Shown here: in pieces, positions 26,278-34,675 of the stretch
Layout of the letters: each line of letters begins with the position of its first letter
Numbering within the stretch: the stretch's first letter is position 1
DNA from: Nocardia pseudobrasiliensis NBRC 108224
Lineage (GTDB): Bacteria; Actinomycetota; Actinomycetes; Mycobacteriales; Mycobacteriaceae
Reading direction: 5' to 3'
Length of the DNA stretch: 64,000 nucleotides
Assembly (NCBI RefSeq): GCF_001613105.1
Contig: NZ_BDBS01000023.1
Span: 124,001-188,000 of the forward strand
Notes under the pieces: model-generated
Told to the model about the DNA's origin: nothing
Database searches by the model: none
The model's input: the letters and a program-made list of their open reading frames with translations, nothing else
Translations under genes and position numbers: made by a program

Positions 26278-27003
26278 ATGAGTGCACAGACGATCGCGCT
26301 GGTGACCGGCGCGAACAAGGGAATCGGATACGAGATCGCGGCGGGCCTGGGCGCCCTCGGCTGGCGAATCGGTGTGGGCGCGCGGGATTCACAACGCCGC
26401 GAAGCAGCGGTGGCGAAGCTGCGCGCGGCCGGAACCGATGCGTTCGGTGTACCGCTCGATGTCACCGACGACGCGAGTGTGGCCGCCGCGGCCGATCTCA
26501 TCGCCGACCGCGCCGGACGCCTCGACGTCCTCGTCAACAACGCCGCGATCACCGGCAGCATGCCACAGACACCCACCACGGTGGATCCCGCGACCGTGCG
26601 AAATGCCGTGGAAACCAACGTGATCGGCGTCATCCGCGTCACCAACGCGATGCTGCCCATGCTGCGTGGATCGTCCTCACCGCGAATCGTGAACATGTCC
26701 AGTAGCGTCGGCTCCCTCACCCTGCAAACCACGCCCGGCGCCGAGACCGGCCCGATCTCCGCCGCGTACTCGGCGTCGAAAACCTTCCTCAACGCCGTCA
26801 CCATCCAATACGCGAAAGAACTGAGCGACACCAACATCCTGATCAACTGCGGCTGCCCCGGTTACACCGCCACCGACCTCAACGGCTTCCGCGGCCACCG
26901 CACCCCCGAACAGGGCGCGGCGATCGCGATACACCTCGCAACCCTTCCCGATGACGGACCGACCGGCGAATTCTTCGACGATGCGGGAACGGTGCCATGG
27001 TAA
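26278..27003 (+). CDS. Short-chain dehydrogenase, carbonyl-reductase type
   Basis: A 241-residue SDR with TGANKGIG (about 9-16), NNAAITG, Ser in NMSSSVGS and YSASKTFLN (Tyr-x3-Lys). The TGANKGIG motif and an extended loop before the Tyr are typical of carbonyl-reductase-like SDRs. The ATG at 26278 with AGGA 8 bp upstream is used; the frame is open much further upstream only because it is antisense to the LysR gene. Probable regulation is by the divergent LysR protein. Confidence 0.88.
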   Translation: MSAQTIALVTGANKGIGYEIAAGLGALGWRIGVGARDSQRREAAVAKLRAAGTDAFGVPLDVTDDASVAAAADLIADRAGRLDVLVNNAAITGSMPQTPTTVDPATVRNAVETNVIGVIRVTNAMLPMLRGSSSPRIVNMSSSVGSLTLQTTPGAETGPISAAYSASKTFLNAVTIQYAKELSDTNILINCGCPGYTATDLNGFRGHRTPEQGAAIAIHLATLPDDGPTGEFFDDAGTVPW

Positions 27004-27113
27004 CCGCTGCGGCGCAGCCGATCTCGCCGGTTTCGAGCAGAGGGCGCCGTGGCCTGACCGAAGCGGCGGCAACAACTTCCGCCGCGTCCGGATTGTCGAT
27101 ACCCTGAGTCCCT

Positions 27114-29729
27114 GTGGGCGGGGTTGGCGGTTTCGACGGCGGTATCGAGAGTCGTTCGCCGCGAGCGGCTTTCGCGGCAAAGCTGACACGGCTGTGGGAG
27201 GCCGCGGGCAATCCCACCCTGCAACGGGTCGCCGATACCGCCGAGGCGCGGATGCGGGCCGCCAGAGCGCCGGAAAGCAACCGTAGCGCCTTGCCGCAGC
27301 GCATCAGTGACTGGCGCAGCGGTCGTAATGTGCCCTCCCGCTACGAATCGTTCGAACCGGTGCTGGTGACATTGGTCAGGCTGGCCGAGGCGGCGTCGGG
27401 GCCGGTCCCGTCGACCCTGTCGAATCGCACTGCGTGGCGGCGTCTGTGGAAGGCGGCGATCGCGGAACCCGTGCGTCCGACGGTCACGACCACCCTGCGA
27501 CGCGATATCGGCACATTAGTCGGACGCGATGCCGAGGTGCGCCGGATCATCGAGGCCGCGGGGCCGGGGAGAGTGGTTTCCATCCACACCGTCGACGGCA
27601 TGCCTGGCATCGGTAAGACCGCGTTGATAACCCGTGCGGCGCATCTGCTGTCCGATCGATTCCCCGACGGCCGGTTCTTCGTCGAACTCAACACCCACAC
27701 GCCGGGACATTCACCCACCGAACCCGCCGACGTACTGGCCACCCTGCTCACCGATCTGGGAATCGCACCGGGCCATATACCCGACTCACTCGACGCGCGT
27801 CGCGATCTGTGGCGCGACCGCGTCGCCGCCAAGCGAATGCTGTTGGTACTGGACGACGCTCGCGACCACGCCCAGATCGAACCGCTGCTTCCGGCCGCGG
27901 CGGGCTGTCTCACCCTGATCACCAGCCGTCGCCGACTCGTCGCCCTGGACAACGCCCTCCCGCTGTCGCTGGACACCCTCACTCCCGACAACGCCGCCGA
28001 CCTGTTCTGCCTGCTGGCACAACGTGATCCGAGCGGACGCGACGCCGATGCCGTCGGCGAGATCGTCCGATGGTGCGGCTTTCTACCATTGGCAATCGTG
28101 CTGCTGGCCGGGCGCGTAGCCCACCACCCCACCTGGACTCTCAGCGGCTTGGCCGCCGAGTTCGCCACGGCGCAGGACCGTCTCGGTGAACTCGACAGCG
28201 GTGACCGCGCGGTCCGCGCGGCCTTCACCACCTCCTACAACAACCTGCGTCCTGATCTGCAGCGGTTGTTCCGTCGGCTGGGGTTGCATCCGGGACCCGA
28301 CTTCGACGAATATGCCGCCGCGGCCCTCGACGACATCCCGCTGGCCAGGGCCCGACGCGCCCTCGAGGCCCTCTACACCGACCACCTCGTCGACGAGACC
28401 ACACCCGGTCGCTACCGCATGCACGACCTGCTGCGCGAATACGCGCATGACCTCGCGGCTACGGACACGCCCGGCGACCGCGCCGACGCATTGGACCGCC
28501 TCCACTCCTATTACTGCGACACCGCAGCGACCGCGGACCGATATCTCAGGCTCGTTACCCAACCCACCGACCCGACCGCTGTCAGGCCGCCGCGAGCGCC
28601 CATTCCGTCGCCCCGGAATCTCCGCGACACAGCTGAGGCTCTGGCATGGATGCGGCGGGAGCGCGCCAATTTCCTGGCCTTCATCGAGCATTCGTCGTCC
28701 CACGACCAACCATCGCGGGCAATCGAACTGATCGATGCGCTGTCGAGCCTGCTCTTTCGCGAAGGCCCCTGGCCGCAGGCGGGCGAACTACATCGACGGG
28801 CGATCGAGTTGGCTCGGCGGATCGACGACCCGTTCGCCGAGGCCAATGCCTGCCTCGGCCTGGGCATCATCGGCCACCGAACCGGCGACAAGCACGAAGC
28901 CGCCGAAATACTCGAGAGGGCTCGCCGGATCTACCAGCGACTCGGCAACCGGCTCGGCGACGCCAATGCCCTCCTCGGTCTCGGCTTGCTGCACTACCGG
29001 ACCGGCGTCTATCAGGATGCCGCGGATCTGTTGCAACAGGCACTCACGATCTACCGTGAACTCGACGATCGCGTCGGCCAAACGGCCTCCGTCACCCACC
29101 TCGGCGCGGCGCACTGGCGTCGCGGCGACTTCCCCGGCGCGGTGCGCCTGTTGAACGAAGCGCTGTCGCTATCCCTCGACCCCGGCAATTTCCACGAACT
29201 CTACGCACTGACATATCTGACGCTGGTCCTCGCGGACAGCGGTGATCTGCCCGGCGCAGTCGACGCCGCGCAGCGCACGCTGACCCTGGCACGTGCCGTC
29301 GGCGACCGCATGATCGAGGCTGTGGCGCTGGGCATTTCGGCATCGGCGCGCTACCGCAGCGGCGATCGCCAGGCCGCCATCGAACTGGGCCAGGAGGCCA
29401 TAGCGATGCTGCACGATGCCGGGGATCAGATCATGGAGGCGGAGGCCCTCAATCGCTTCGGCGCGGCGCTCGCCGAAACGGGGGAACACGGGAAAGCATT
29501 GGCGCTGTTCACCGTCGGGCTACAACTGGCGCGTCAGGTGAACAGTCCCCTGCACGAAGCCCGGGCGCTGGACGGCCTCGCGCGCAGCCGAGCCAGCCTC
29601 GGCGACATCAACACGGCGATAACCGAACTCCGCGATGCCATCACGATCTACCAACATATCGGATCCGCCGAAACCGACTCCGCGACCGTTTATCTCACGA
29701 CATTGCAACAGGCTCTCGACAACGGTTGA
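27114..29729 (+). CDS. STAND-type NB-ARC/TPR protein
   Basis: 871 residues. The N-terminal helical domain (to about 95) contains ALPQRISDWRSGRNVPSRYE, a module common at the front of actinobacterial STAND proteins. The NB-ARC ATPase has Walker A GMPGIGKT (162-169), Walker B-like MLLVLDDARD and the winged-helix MHD motif (RYRMHDLLREYA). Several TPR repeats fill residues 560-860. STAND proteins are signal-triggered ATPase switches; some act as regulators (AfsR type without the SARP domain) and some in phage defence. Which applies here is unknown, and no effector domain was recognised. The GTG lies 8 nt after a -10-like TACCCT. Confidence 0.82.
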   Translation: MGGVGGFDGGIESRSPRAAFAAKLTRLWEAAGNPTLQRVADTAEARMRAARAPESNRSALPQRISDWRSGRNVPSRYESFEPVLVTLVRLAEAASGPVPSTLSNRTAWRRLWKAAIAEPVRPTVTTTLRRDIGTLVGRDAEVRRIIEAAGPGRVVSIHTVDGMPGIGKTALITRAAHLLSDRFPDGRFFVELNTHTPGHSPTEPADVLATLLTDLGIAPGHIPDSLDARRDLWRDRVAAKRMLLVLDDARDHAQIEPLLPAAAGCLTLITSRRRLVALDNALPLSLDTLTPDNAADLFCLLAQRDPSGRDADAVGEIVRWCGFLPLAIVLLAGRVAHHPTWTLSGLAAEFATAQDRLGELDSGDRAVRAAFTTSYNNLRPDLQRLFRRLGLHPGPDFDEYAAAALDDIPLARARRALEALYTDHLVDETTPGRYRMHDLLREYAHDLAATDTPGDRADALDRLHSYYCDTAATADRYLRLVTQPTDPTAVRPPRAPIPSPRNLRDTAEALAWMRRERANFLAFIEHSSSHDQPSRAIELIDALSSLLFREGPWPQAGELHRRAIELARRIDDPFAEANACLGLGIIGHRTGDKHEAAEILERARRIYQRLGNRLGDANALLGLGLLHYRTGVYQDAADLLQQALTIYRELDDRVGQTASVTHLGAAHWRRGDFPGAVRLLNEALSLSLDPGNFHELYALTYLTLVLADSGDLPGAVDAAQRTLTLARAVGDRMIEAVALGISASARYRSGDRQAAIELGQEAIAMLHDAGDQIMEAEALNRFGAALAETGEHGKALALFTVGLQLARQVNSPLHEARALDGLARSRASLGDINTAITELRDAITIYQHIGSAETDSATVYLTTLQQALDNG

Positions 29730-29864
29730 TCGCCGCCGGACCGGCAAACCGAGAAACCCTCTCCCACCAGCGGATTCACCCCTTTCCGACCGATCGATGG
29801 GTAGGCGGAAGTGCGTCGTCGAGGTTCCATGACGGCAACGTCACATCAAGGGGAGGAACCCACC

Positions 29865-30245
29865 GTGTACCGACGATTTACTTCATACTGCGCAGCCGCA
29901 TTGGCCGTTGCCACCGTATGCCTCAGCGATCGAACCGCGTCAGCAAAGAGCGAATACCCCGAGCCATACTCCTGCGGATGGGATGTATGCCTGTGGACCG
30001 AGCTGTATTTTCAAGGCGAGGAATGGGGCGCGACGCTGACGAACCCGGACGGCACAGAGATCACCGGCTGCTTCACCGATTTCAAGGCCGATCACTTCTT
30101 GTCCGTGCAGAACAATTACCACAAGAGCATATTTCTCTACCGCACGCCTGATTGCTCCGGATGGCCGGATGTGATGATCCTCGCGGGAGGAATCGACGGC
30201 GATTCGGACTTCGAAATTCACTCCATGCGACTTCAGTTCGGCTGA
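29865..30245 (+). CDS. Small secreted protein, peptidase-inhibitor I36-like
   Basis: 126 residues with a signal peptide (to about the ASA motif near residue 27). The mature domain has the pattern SCGWDVCLWTELYFQGEEW and two further Cys (GCFTDF, PDCSGW), as in beta/gamma-crystallin-like I36 peptidase inhibitors of actinomycetes. Inhibitor activity is a family-level guess. The GTG at 29865 with GGGGAGGAA upstream is preferred over the longer open frame from 29811. Confidence 0.65.
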   Translation: MYRRFTSYCAAALAVATVCLSDRTASAKSEYPEPYSCGWDVCLWTELYFQGEEWGATLTNPDGTEITGCFTDFKADHFLSVQNNYHKSIFLYRTPDCSGWPDVMILAGGIDGDSDFEIHSMRLQFG

Positions 30246-30254
30246 ACAGTTTCA

Positions 30255-30887
30255 TCAGCCACCGCCGCCCGCATGGGATTCGAGATACAAGGTCACCGCG
30301 AGAGTCCCCTCCGACAACACCACCGGATCCCCGCCCGGAGCGTGCCGGTAAGCCAGTTCCACCGCGCGTTCGCCCAATTCGACGGCCAGTTCGGTGATCA
30401 GTGGGTCGGTGTCGGCGGGGAGTAGGCCTCGGGTGATGAGGGATTCGTGGACCATGTGGGCGAAGCGGCGGCGGTGGGGGATCGCGTCGGGGGTGGCGCC
30501 GGATCGGCGGGACTCGTAGTAGATGGGGACCAGGTCGGGGTACTCACTGCGGTACATCTCGCGGTGCAGTTCCATCAGTTGGTGGACCATGTCCGGGAGG
30601 GTGGTGGCGGGTAGGGCCGCCAGGCGTTGTGGGAGTTCCTCGTCGAGGCGGTCCATCAGGCGCAGCGCCAATTCGCCCAGTACCGCTTCGCGATTGGCGA
30701 AGTACTGGTAGAGGGTGGCCACAGGCAGGCGGGCGCGTTCGGCTATCGAGCGGGTCGTAACCGCTTGCGGGCCTTGCTCGTCCAGCAGTTCCCTGGCCGC
30801 GGTCAGCAGGCGTTCGACGCGCTCGCGGCTGCGCTCCTGGACCGGTTCTCGGCGACGGTGCTGACGTTCGGGGGCCACACTCGTCAT
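30255..30887 (-). CDS. TetR-family regulator
   Basis: 210 residues with an N-terminal TetR HTH (VTTRSIAERARLPVATLYQYFANREAVL) and a helical C-terminal ligand domain. The ligand is unknown. Directly upstream at 30898-30926 is a strong AT-rich palindrome, the likely autoregulatory operator. No convincing divergent gene follows on the plus strand, so self-control or control of distant genes is expected. It converges with the I36-like gene, with 9 bp between stops. Confidence 0.85.
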   Translation of the reverse strand: MTSVAPERQHRRREPVQERSRERVERLLTAARELLDEQGPQAVTTRSIAERARLPVATLYQYFANREAVLGELALRLMDRLDEELPQRLAALPATTLPDMVHQLMELHREMYRSEYPDLVPIYYESRRSGATPDAIPHRRRFAHMVHESLITRGLLPADTDPLITELAVELGERAVELAYRHAPGGDPVVLSEGTLAVTLYLESHAGGGG

Positions 30888-30897
30888 CTTGACACGA

Positions 30898-30926
30898 CAT
30901 GAACATAAATATGAATAATGTTCATG
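30898..30926 (-). promoter_or_regulatory. TetR operator palindrome
   Basis: CATGAACAT (30898-30906) and ATGTTCATG (30918-30926) form a perfect 9-bp inverted repeat with an AT-rich 11-bp spacer, starting 11 bp from the TetR start codon. The stretch is unusually AT-rich for this window and is probably both promoter and operator. Confidence 0.7.
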
Positions 30927-31152
30927 TTACAGTGGATGCGGGTGCTCGAGCGGGGAGCATGAGAGCCCGGGGGAACTGGGGGTCGGTGTCGGCGGATCGA
31001 CGATGCTCCGCCGACGCTGTTCGATATTTCGTTCACTATGGGGGATTCACAATGAACGGATTGTTTCGCGATGATTCACACCCGGCGGTCTGGGGCGTCG
31101 GCGCCTACCACCGCATCGGGAGCGGGCTCGAGTCGGTGAGGTCGACCCGGCT
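30927..31152. other. Intergenic stretch without a supported gene
   Basis: Between the TetR operator and a hairpin at 31153. A plus-strand open frame crosses it and then runs antisense through the next gene; it shows no family features. I see nothing else here. Confidence 0.4.
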
Positions 31153-31183
31153 CCCGGTAGCCGAATCGGATTCGACTACCGGG
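31153..31183 (-). terminator. Hairpin after the Ala/Val-rich secreted protein gene
   Basis: A 15-bp inverted repeat (31153-31167 with 31169-31183, one mismatch) with almost no loop, 27 bp past the stop of the minus-strand gene. No T-tract follows, so it would be an actinobacterial I-shaped terminator. Confidence 0.55.
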
Positions 31184-31209
31184 GGCGAGAAGCGTTCACT
31201 GCCAAGGGA

Positions 31210-31713
31210 TCAGGGCAGGACCTGGGGAATGACGTCGGGGGCGATCGCGCCGACGATCAAGCCGATAAGCGCGCCCTGGAGCGCGGGGCCGAGGATGCAG
31301 AGCGGAATGAGCGGGATGCCGATAATGGTGACGCCACAGACGACCGCACCGAATACCGCGCCGACGATCGCACCGGCCGCCGCGCCATTGCCCAGCGGAT
31401 CATGGTTGGCCGCATTCGGATTCGTGGCGATATCCTGGGCCGCCTCGGCCGCCACCGGCTGTGCGTCCTCCGAAGCGTCGGACGGCGCGATATCGGCGGC
31501 GGTGGCCTGGTCGACGAACTCGGCGACCGGCTGGACGGCGGCCTCAGCGACGGGCTGAACCGCGACCGGGGCCTGCACGACCGAAACCGACTGCGGGACA
31601 ATACTTGTGACCTCGGCGGATGCCGTACCCGCGCTCGCGAAAGTCGTCGCGATCGCCAGCGGCAATGCCGCGATGAGAGCCTTACGACCGATTTTGCGCA
31701 TGGTGCTACGCAT
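31210..31713 (-). CDS. Secreted Ala/Val-rich protein with hydrophobic glycine-zipper tail
   Basis: 167 residues with signal peptide (KALIAALPLAIATTFASAGTASAE). The Val/Ala/Pro/Gln-rich middle has repeats (VAVQPVAEAAVQPVAEF), and the strongly hydrophobic C-terminal third has small-residue spacing (GAAAGAIVGAVFGAVVCG and ALQGALIGLIVGAIAP). There is one Cys pair (VVCGV, PLCIL). I know no family name. A related 120-residue protein is encoded next at 31922-32284. The ATG at 31713 has GGAGG 12 bp upstream. The architecture suggests a membrane-inserting or envelope-associated protein. Confidence 0.7.
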   Translation of the reverse strand: MRSTMRKIGRKALIAALPLAIATTFASAGTASAEVTSIVPQSVSVVQAPVAVQPVAEAAVQPVAEFVDQATAADIAPSDASEDAQPVAAEAAQDIATNPNAANHDPLGNGAAAGAIVGAVFGAVVCGVTIIGIPLIPLCILGPALQGALIGLIVGAIAPDVIPQVLP

Positions 31714-31878
31714 GATTTTCCAAATCCTCCCGGACCCCCGTGCACGCAACCCATTGGCGTGCAGAATGTTTCGCGTTGCGGATCGCAACGAACAAGTTCT
31801 ATCCGATACCGCTTGCCGAATCAAGCCCCTGCCGCGGGGAAGACGGAATTGCGCTCGACGCTCCGGTGAAAGATGATT

Positions 31879-31913
31879 CGGCCCGGCACAGCCATTTCGA
31901 CTGTGCCGGGCCG
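31879..31913 (-). terminator. Strong hairpin after the second glycine-zipper protein gene
   Basis: A perfect 13-bp stem (31879-31891 with 31901-31913) with a 9-nt loop, 9 bp past the stop at 31922. On the minus strand it is followed by AATCATCTTTC. It probably separates the two glycine-zipper genes. Confidence 0.7.
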
Positions 31914-31921
31914 ATTTCGGG

Positions 31922-32284
31922 CTAACCCGGGATCTGCGCGCCGATCGCGCTGCCGACGCCCGCACCCACCGCGCCGCCGATCGCGCCACCGGCCACCGCG
32001 CCGACGCCGACGCCGACGAGTGCGGTCGCGGGGCATACGGGCAGGGTGACCATACAGGCGAAGGCCCCACCCGCCACCGCGCCGACTCCGACGCCGACCA
32101 CCGTTCCGACGACCGCCCCGACCTGCCCGCCCGCGAGGGCTTGGGTTTGGCCCGCGGCGACGGGCTGGACGGCGACGGGCTGGACGGGAGCGGGGGCCGT
32201 GGGGGTGGCGGCCGAGGCGACCGCGCCGGAGGCCCCGGTGAGGGCGGCGGCGACGGCGAAGGTGGCGGCTAACTTTCGAACCAT
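31922..32284 (-). CDS. Small secreted glycine-zipper protein
   Basis: 120 residues: signal peptide (KLAATFAVAAALTGASGAVASAA), a short Pro/Val/Gln linker (APVQPVAVQPVAAGQTQ), then two hydrophobic Gly-rich segments (GGQVGAVVGTVVGVGVGAVAGG and a C-terminal one) separated by a Cys pair (FACMVTLPVCPA). The GxxxG spacing implies tight helix packing in a membrane. It shares layout and the VQPVA linker with the 31210-31713 product. Function is unknown. Confidence 0.7.
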   Translation of the reverse strand: MVRKLAATFAVAAALTGASGAVASAATPTAPAPVQPVAVQPVAAGQTQALAGGQVGAVVGTVVGVGVGAVAGGAFACMVTLPVCPATALVGVGVGAVAGGAIGGAVGAGVGSAIGAQIPG

Positions 32285-32370
32285 GGTGTTCTCCTGAGTT
32301 ATAGCGAGATCAGGAGCCTACCGCCGAATATGGGTGGAATGTGTGGAAACGGTTGTGCCGCAGCCGGTTA

Positions 32371-32944
32371 TCAGCTCACGTTCCAGCCCATCATGTCCCA
32401 CATCTCCAACGCGATCGCCTCGGCCCTGTCGGCGTCCTGCCGATCCTTCAGGGATTCCTTGCCGTCCAGTTCGTAGGCGAGAACAGCGGCCGCCTTCGCG
32501 TCCAGTGCCGCGCCGCGCGCCGGAGGGATATCCCGGGTTTCGGGCGCAACCCCGACATCGGATCGCATCTCCAAGGGAGTTACTCGGGTGAGCCGCTTTT
32601 CGTCTTCTTCGTTCATGGTTTCCGCAATGGCTTTGTCGACGGCGTCCAGCCGCTTTTGAGCGCTGGCCTTCCGTTTGCCCGCACATCCATTGCCCTCGGC
32701 ATTCTCCTCCTGCTTCGACGTGCACAGGCCCGACTGCCGCAGCCGCTCGTCATCGCTCTGCGAAAACTCCTCGTCCTTCAGCTTTTTCATCGCAGACAGC
32801 AGCTCGGCGCTATGAGCCGCCAACCCGCTGTCGGGCTCGTCCGCCCGCCACCCCGACAGAACTCTGCGCAGCCACCCCGAAACACACTATGGCGGCCATC
32901 ACCGCGAGCACCAATCGACCACTTCGTCATGCTTCCAAGGTCAC
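32371..32944 (-). pseudogene. Broken copy of the secreted Cys-containing protein at 22589-23338
   Basis: The last 150 codons (32371-32823) encode a product clearly related to the 22589 gene (LCTSKQEE, KRLTRVTPLEM, DRAEAIALEMW). The upstream DNA aligns with that gene from its ribosome binding site and GTG (here 32944), but codon 6 is TGA. After the signal-peptide stretch (LVLAVMAAIVCFGVAA) a net +1 shift puts the mature part (ADEPDSGLAAHS) in another frame. It also lacks the Cys-rich middle section. A shorter intracellular product from an internal start is possible, but export should be lost. Confidence 0.75.
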
Positions 32945-33081
32945 TCCCGCTCCTCGACGTTTGTTCCAATCAGAACTTCGTTGCCGCGAGACAATTGGAT
33001 GGCTTGCGGTCAGCTGATACCTTCCTGATTAGCAGCTGTGACAAGGCGATTCGCAACCGTGACAAGCCGACAATCGAAGCC

Positions 33082-33585
33082 ATGAGAACCGTTCGTCTGC
33101 TCGCCGTGGCCGCAGTGGCCACCGGATATGTCGGCCTCGGCACAGTGGTCGCGCACGCGGCCCCCGGTGGAGCCGATTGCCTGTGGGATGGCGGCCCGCA
33201 TCCGCAGGGCTCGACAGTCGTTGCCGGAGGTCATGTCTACAGTTGCGGTACCGATGGCGCGGCGGCGGCCTGGACCGAGGGGGCCGCGACGAATCAGGCC
33301 AGCACCGTGCCGAATCCGGGCGCGGAGCCCGAACCCGCGGGTCTGTACAGCGAGGGCGCTCGCCAGCCGGGCACCGATTTCGACGATTACTGCTCGGGCC
33401 CGCAGCTGGTCCCGGGCGTCGGTGACATCTTCGAGGCGGTCCCCGAGGGCGGCGGCCTGTATTGGCGATCGGCCGGACCGATCTCGCAGTGGACCTTCGA
33501 TCCCGGGGTCACCTGGCCGACCGAGTCGTCGCGCACGGAAAGTCTGTGCGGGACCGATGAATTCAACGAGGGACAGTTGGAGTAG
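33082..33585 (+). CDS. Small secreted protein of unknown function
   Basis: 167 residues with a signal peptide (MRTVRLLAVAAVATGYVGLGTVVAHAAPG) and a mature part with four Cys (DCLWDGG, YSCGTDG, DYCSGPQ, SLCGTDE), acidic, Gly-rich and without a recognisable domain. The ATG at 33082 starts the signal peptide; the open frame further upstream is antisense to the pseudogene. No operon partner. Confidence 0.7.
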   Translation: MRTVRLLAVAAVATGYVGLGTVVAHAAPGGADCLWDGGPHPQGSTVVAGGHVYSCGTDGAAAAWTEGAATNQASTVPNPGAEPEPAGLYSEGARQPGTDFDDYCSGPQLVPGVGDIFEAVPEGGGLYWRSAGPISQWTFDPGVTWPTESSRTESLCGTDEFNEGQLE

Positions 33586-33611
33586 GAATCGCCCGCACCG
33601 GCAGCTCGGGC

Positions 33612-33950
33612 CTATCCGGAGGTGAGGCCGGTGGCGACGCGCACGATGACCTTGTCGGCGGTGACCTCCTGCACCGTGACACTGCGGCCGTCGGCGGGCT
33701 GCGTCTCCCCGACAGGGACGGTGACCTTCTGGCCCGCCACATCAAGGGTGACCATATTGCCGTCCACCGCAATGAGTTTGGCCTGAATGCCGAGAATGCT
33801 GGCCTGCGCGTCGACACCGCGGGCGAAGGTCACCGTGCAGGCGCTGATCTCGCAGTTGGTGGAGGTGCCCGGCCCCTCCGCCGAGCAGGCCGCGGCGAGG
33901 GGCGTGAGCAGGGCGAATGCAAGAAGGACTGGGAGCCGTCGGGCGCGCAT
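33612..33950 (-). CDS. Putative small lipoprotein
   Basis: 112 residues beginning MRARRLPVLLAFALLTPLAAAC, a signal peptide with a probable lipobox at C22 (the -3 residue is Ala, with Leu at -4, so slightly off consensus). The mature part is a compact beta-rich domain (QAKLIAVDGNMVTLDVAGQKVTVPVGET). Function unknown. Its stop is 27 bp from the convergent secreted-protein gene. Confidence 0.68.
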   Translation of the reverse strand: MRARRLPVLLAFALLTPLAAACSAEGPGTSTNCEISACTVTFARGVDAQASILGIQAKLIAVDGNMVTLDVAGQKVTVPVGETQPADGRSVTVQEVTADKVIVRVATGLTSG

Positions 33951-34017
33951 GCGGCCAGTCTAGGATGACTCGGATATTCCGGACACCAGGTGAAGGTGTC
34001 CATAAACTGCGGCGACG

Positions 34018-34398
34018 TTATGCGCCGGGGTGATTGTTCTGGGAGACGGACGGTATTTCGACGTGTCCGGGTGTGGTCGAACCGGAGTCGTGGGTATCGA
34101 CGGGCAGGGTCGTGGGCGGCATCGTCGGCTGGGTCGGCGGGGTCACCGGTTCGGGGGCCTGGGGCGGGAGGTAGCCCGGGCAGCCGACCACGGTTGTGTA
34201 GTTGTAGCCGTCGCAATCGTCGTCCCAGGCGTTCTGGGTGGGCGGGGTGCGGTAGGGCTGCGCGGGGGCCGCGCTGCCGGTGTCCATGGGGGCGGAGACG
34301 GCGGTAGTCGTTGCGGCACTGGCGAATCCGGCGGAGAGGGCGAAACTGGAGGCCAGCAGGGCGGCGGCCGCGTATTTTCTTATCTGCACGATTGTCAC
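34018..34398 (-). CDS. Secreted Pro/Thr-rich protein
   Basis: 126 residues: signal peptide (YAAAALLASSFALSAGFASAA), a short Cys-containing acidic segment (NAWDDDCDGYNYTTVVGCPGYLPP), then a Pro/Thr-rich unstructured tail (PEPVTPPTQPTMPPTT). It is likely exported and wall-associated. No family recognised. Confidence 0.65.
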   Translation of the reverse strand: MTIVQIRKYAAAALLASSFALSAGFASAATTTAVSAPMDTGSAAPAQPYRTPPTQNAWDDDCDGYNYTTVVGCPGYLPPQAPEPVTPPTQPTMPPTTLPVDTHDSGSTTPGHVEIPSVSQNNHPGA

Positions 34399-34486
34399 GG
34401 TAGGAAGCGCGGCCGTGGGCGGGCATCACTCCCGGGAGTGGATTCGGGCTAGCTCCGCGGGGTTAGGGGCGAATCCCTAAGTGCCC

Positions 34487-34675
34487 TTACTGAATAGGGA
34501 GCGCCTCGATGAAGGCGGTCCACTCCGCAGCGGTGAAGACCAAGGCCGGGGCGGTGGGGTCCTTCGAATCACGTACGGCCGTCTCGCCGTTGGGCAGCCA
34601 GGCGATCTCGACGCATGCCCCGCTCCCATTGCTGCGACTCGACTTGAACCAATCCGCCCCGGCCAGATCGCTCAT
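34487..34675 (-). CDS. DUF397 domain protein
   Basis: 62 residues forming a complete DUF397 domain (WFKSSRSNGSGACVEIAWLPNGETAVRDSKDP and FTAAEWTAFIEALP). Such proteins are encoded next to XRE/DUF5753 regulators throughout actinomycetes and probably form a regulatory pair with them. Start and upstream stop overlap by 4 bp (34672-34675), so both are made together. Confidence 0.88.
   Translation of the reverse strand: MSDLAGADWFKSSRSNGSGACVEIAWLPNGETAVRDSKDPTAPALVFTAAEWTAFIEALPIQ

Noticed and set aside
30899..31558. Plus-strand open frame beginning inside the TetR operator
   Set aside because: The later half is fully antisense to the Ala/Val-rich secreted protein, and the first half passes through a terminator hairpin; no family features.
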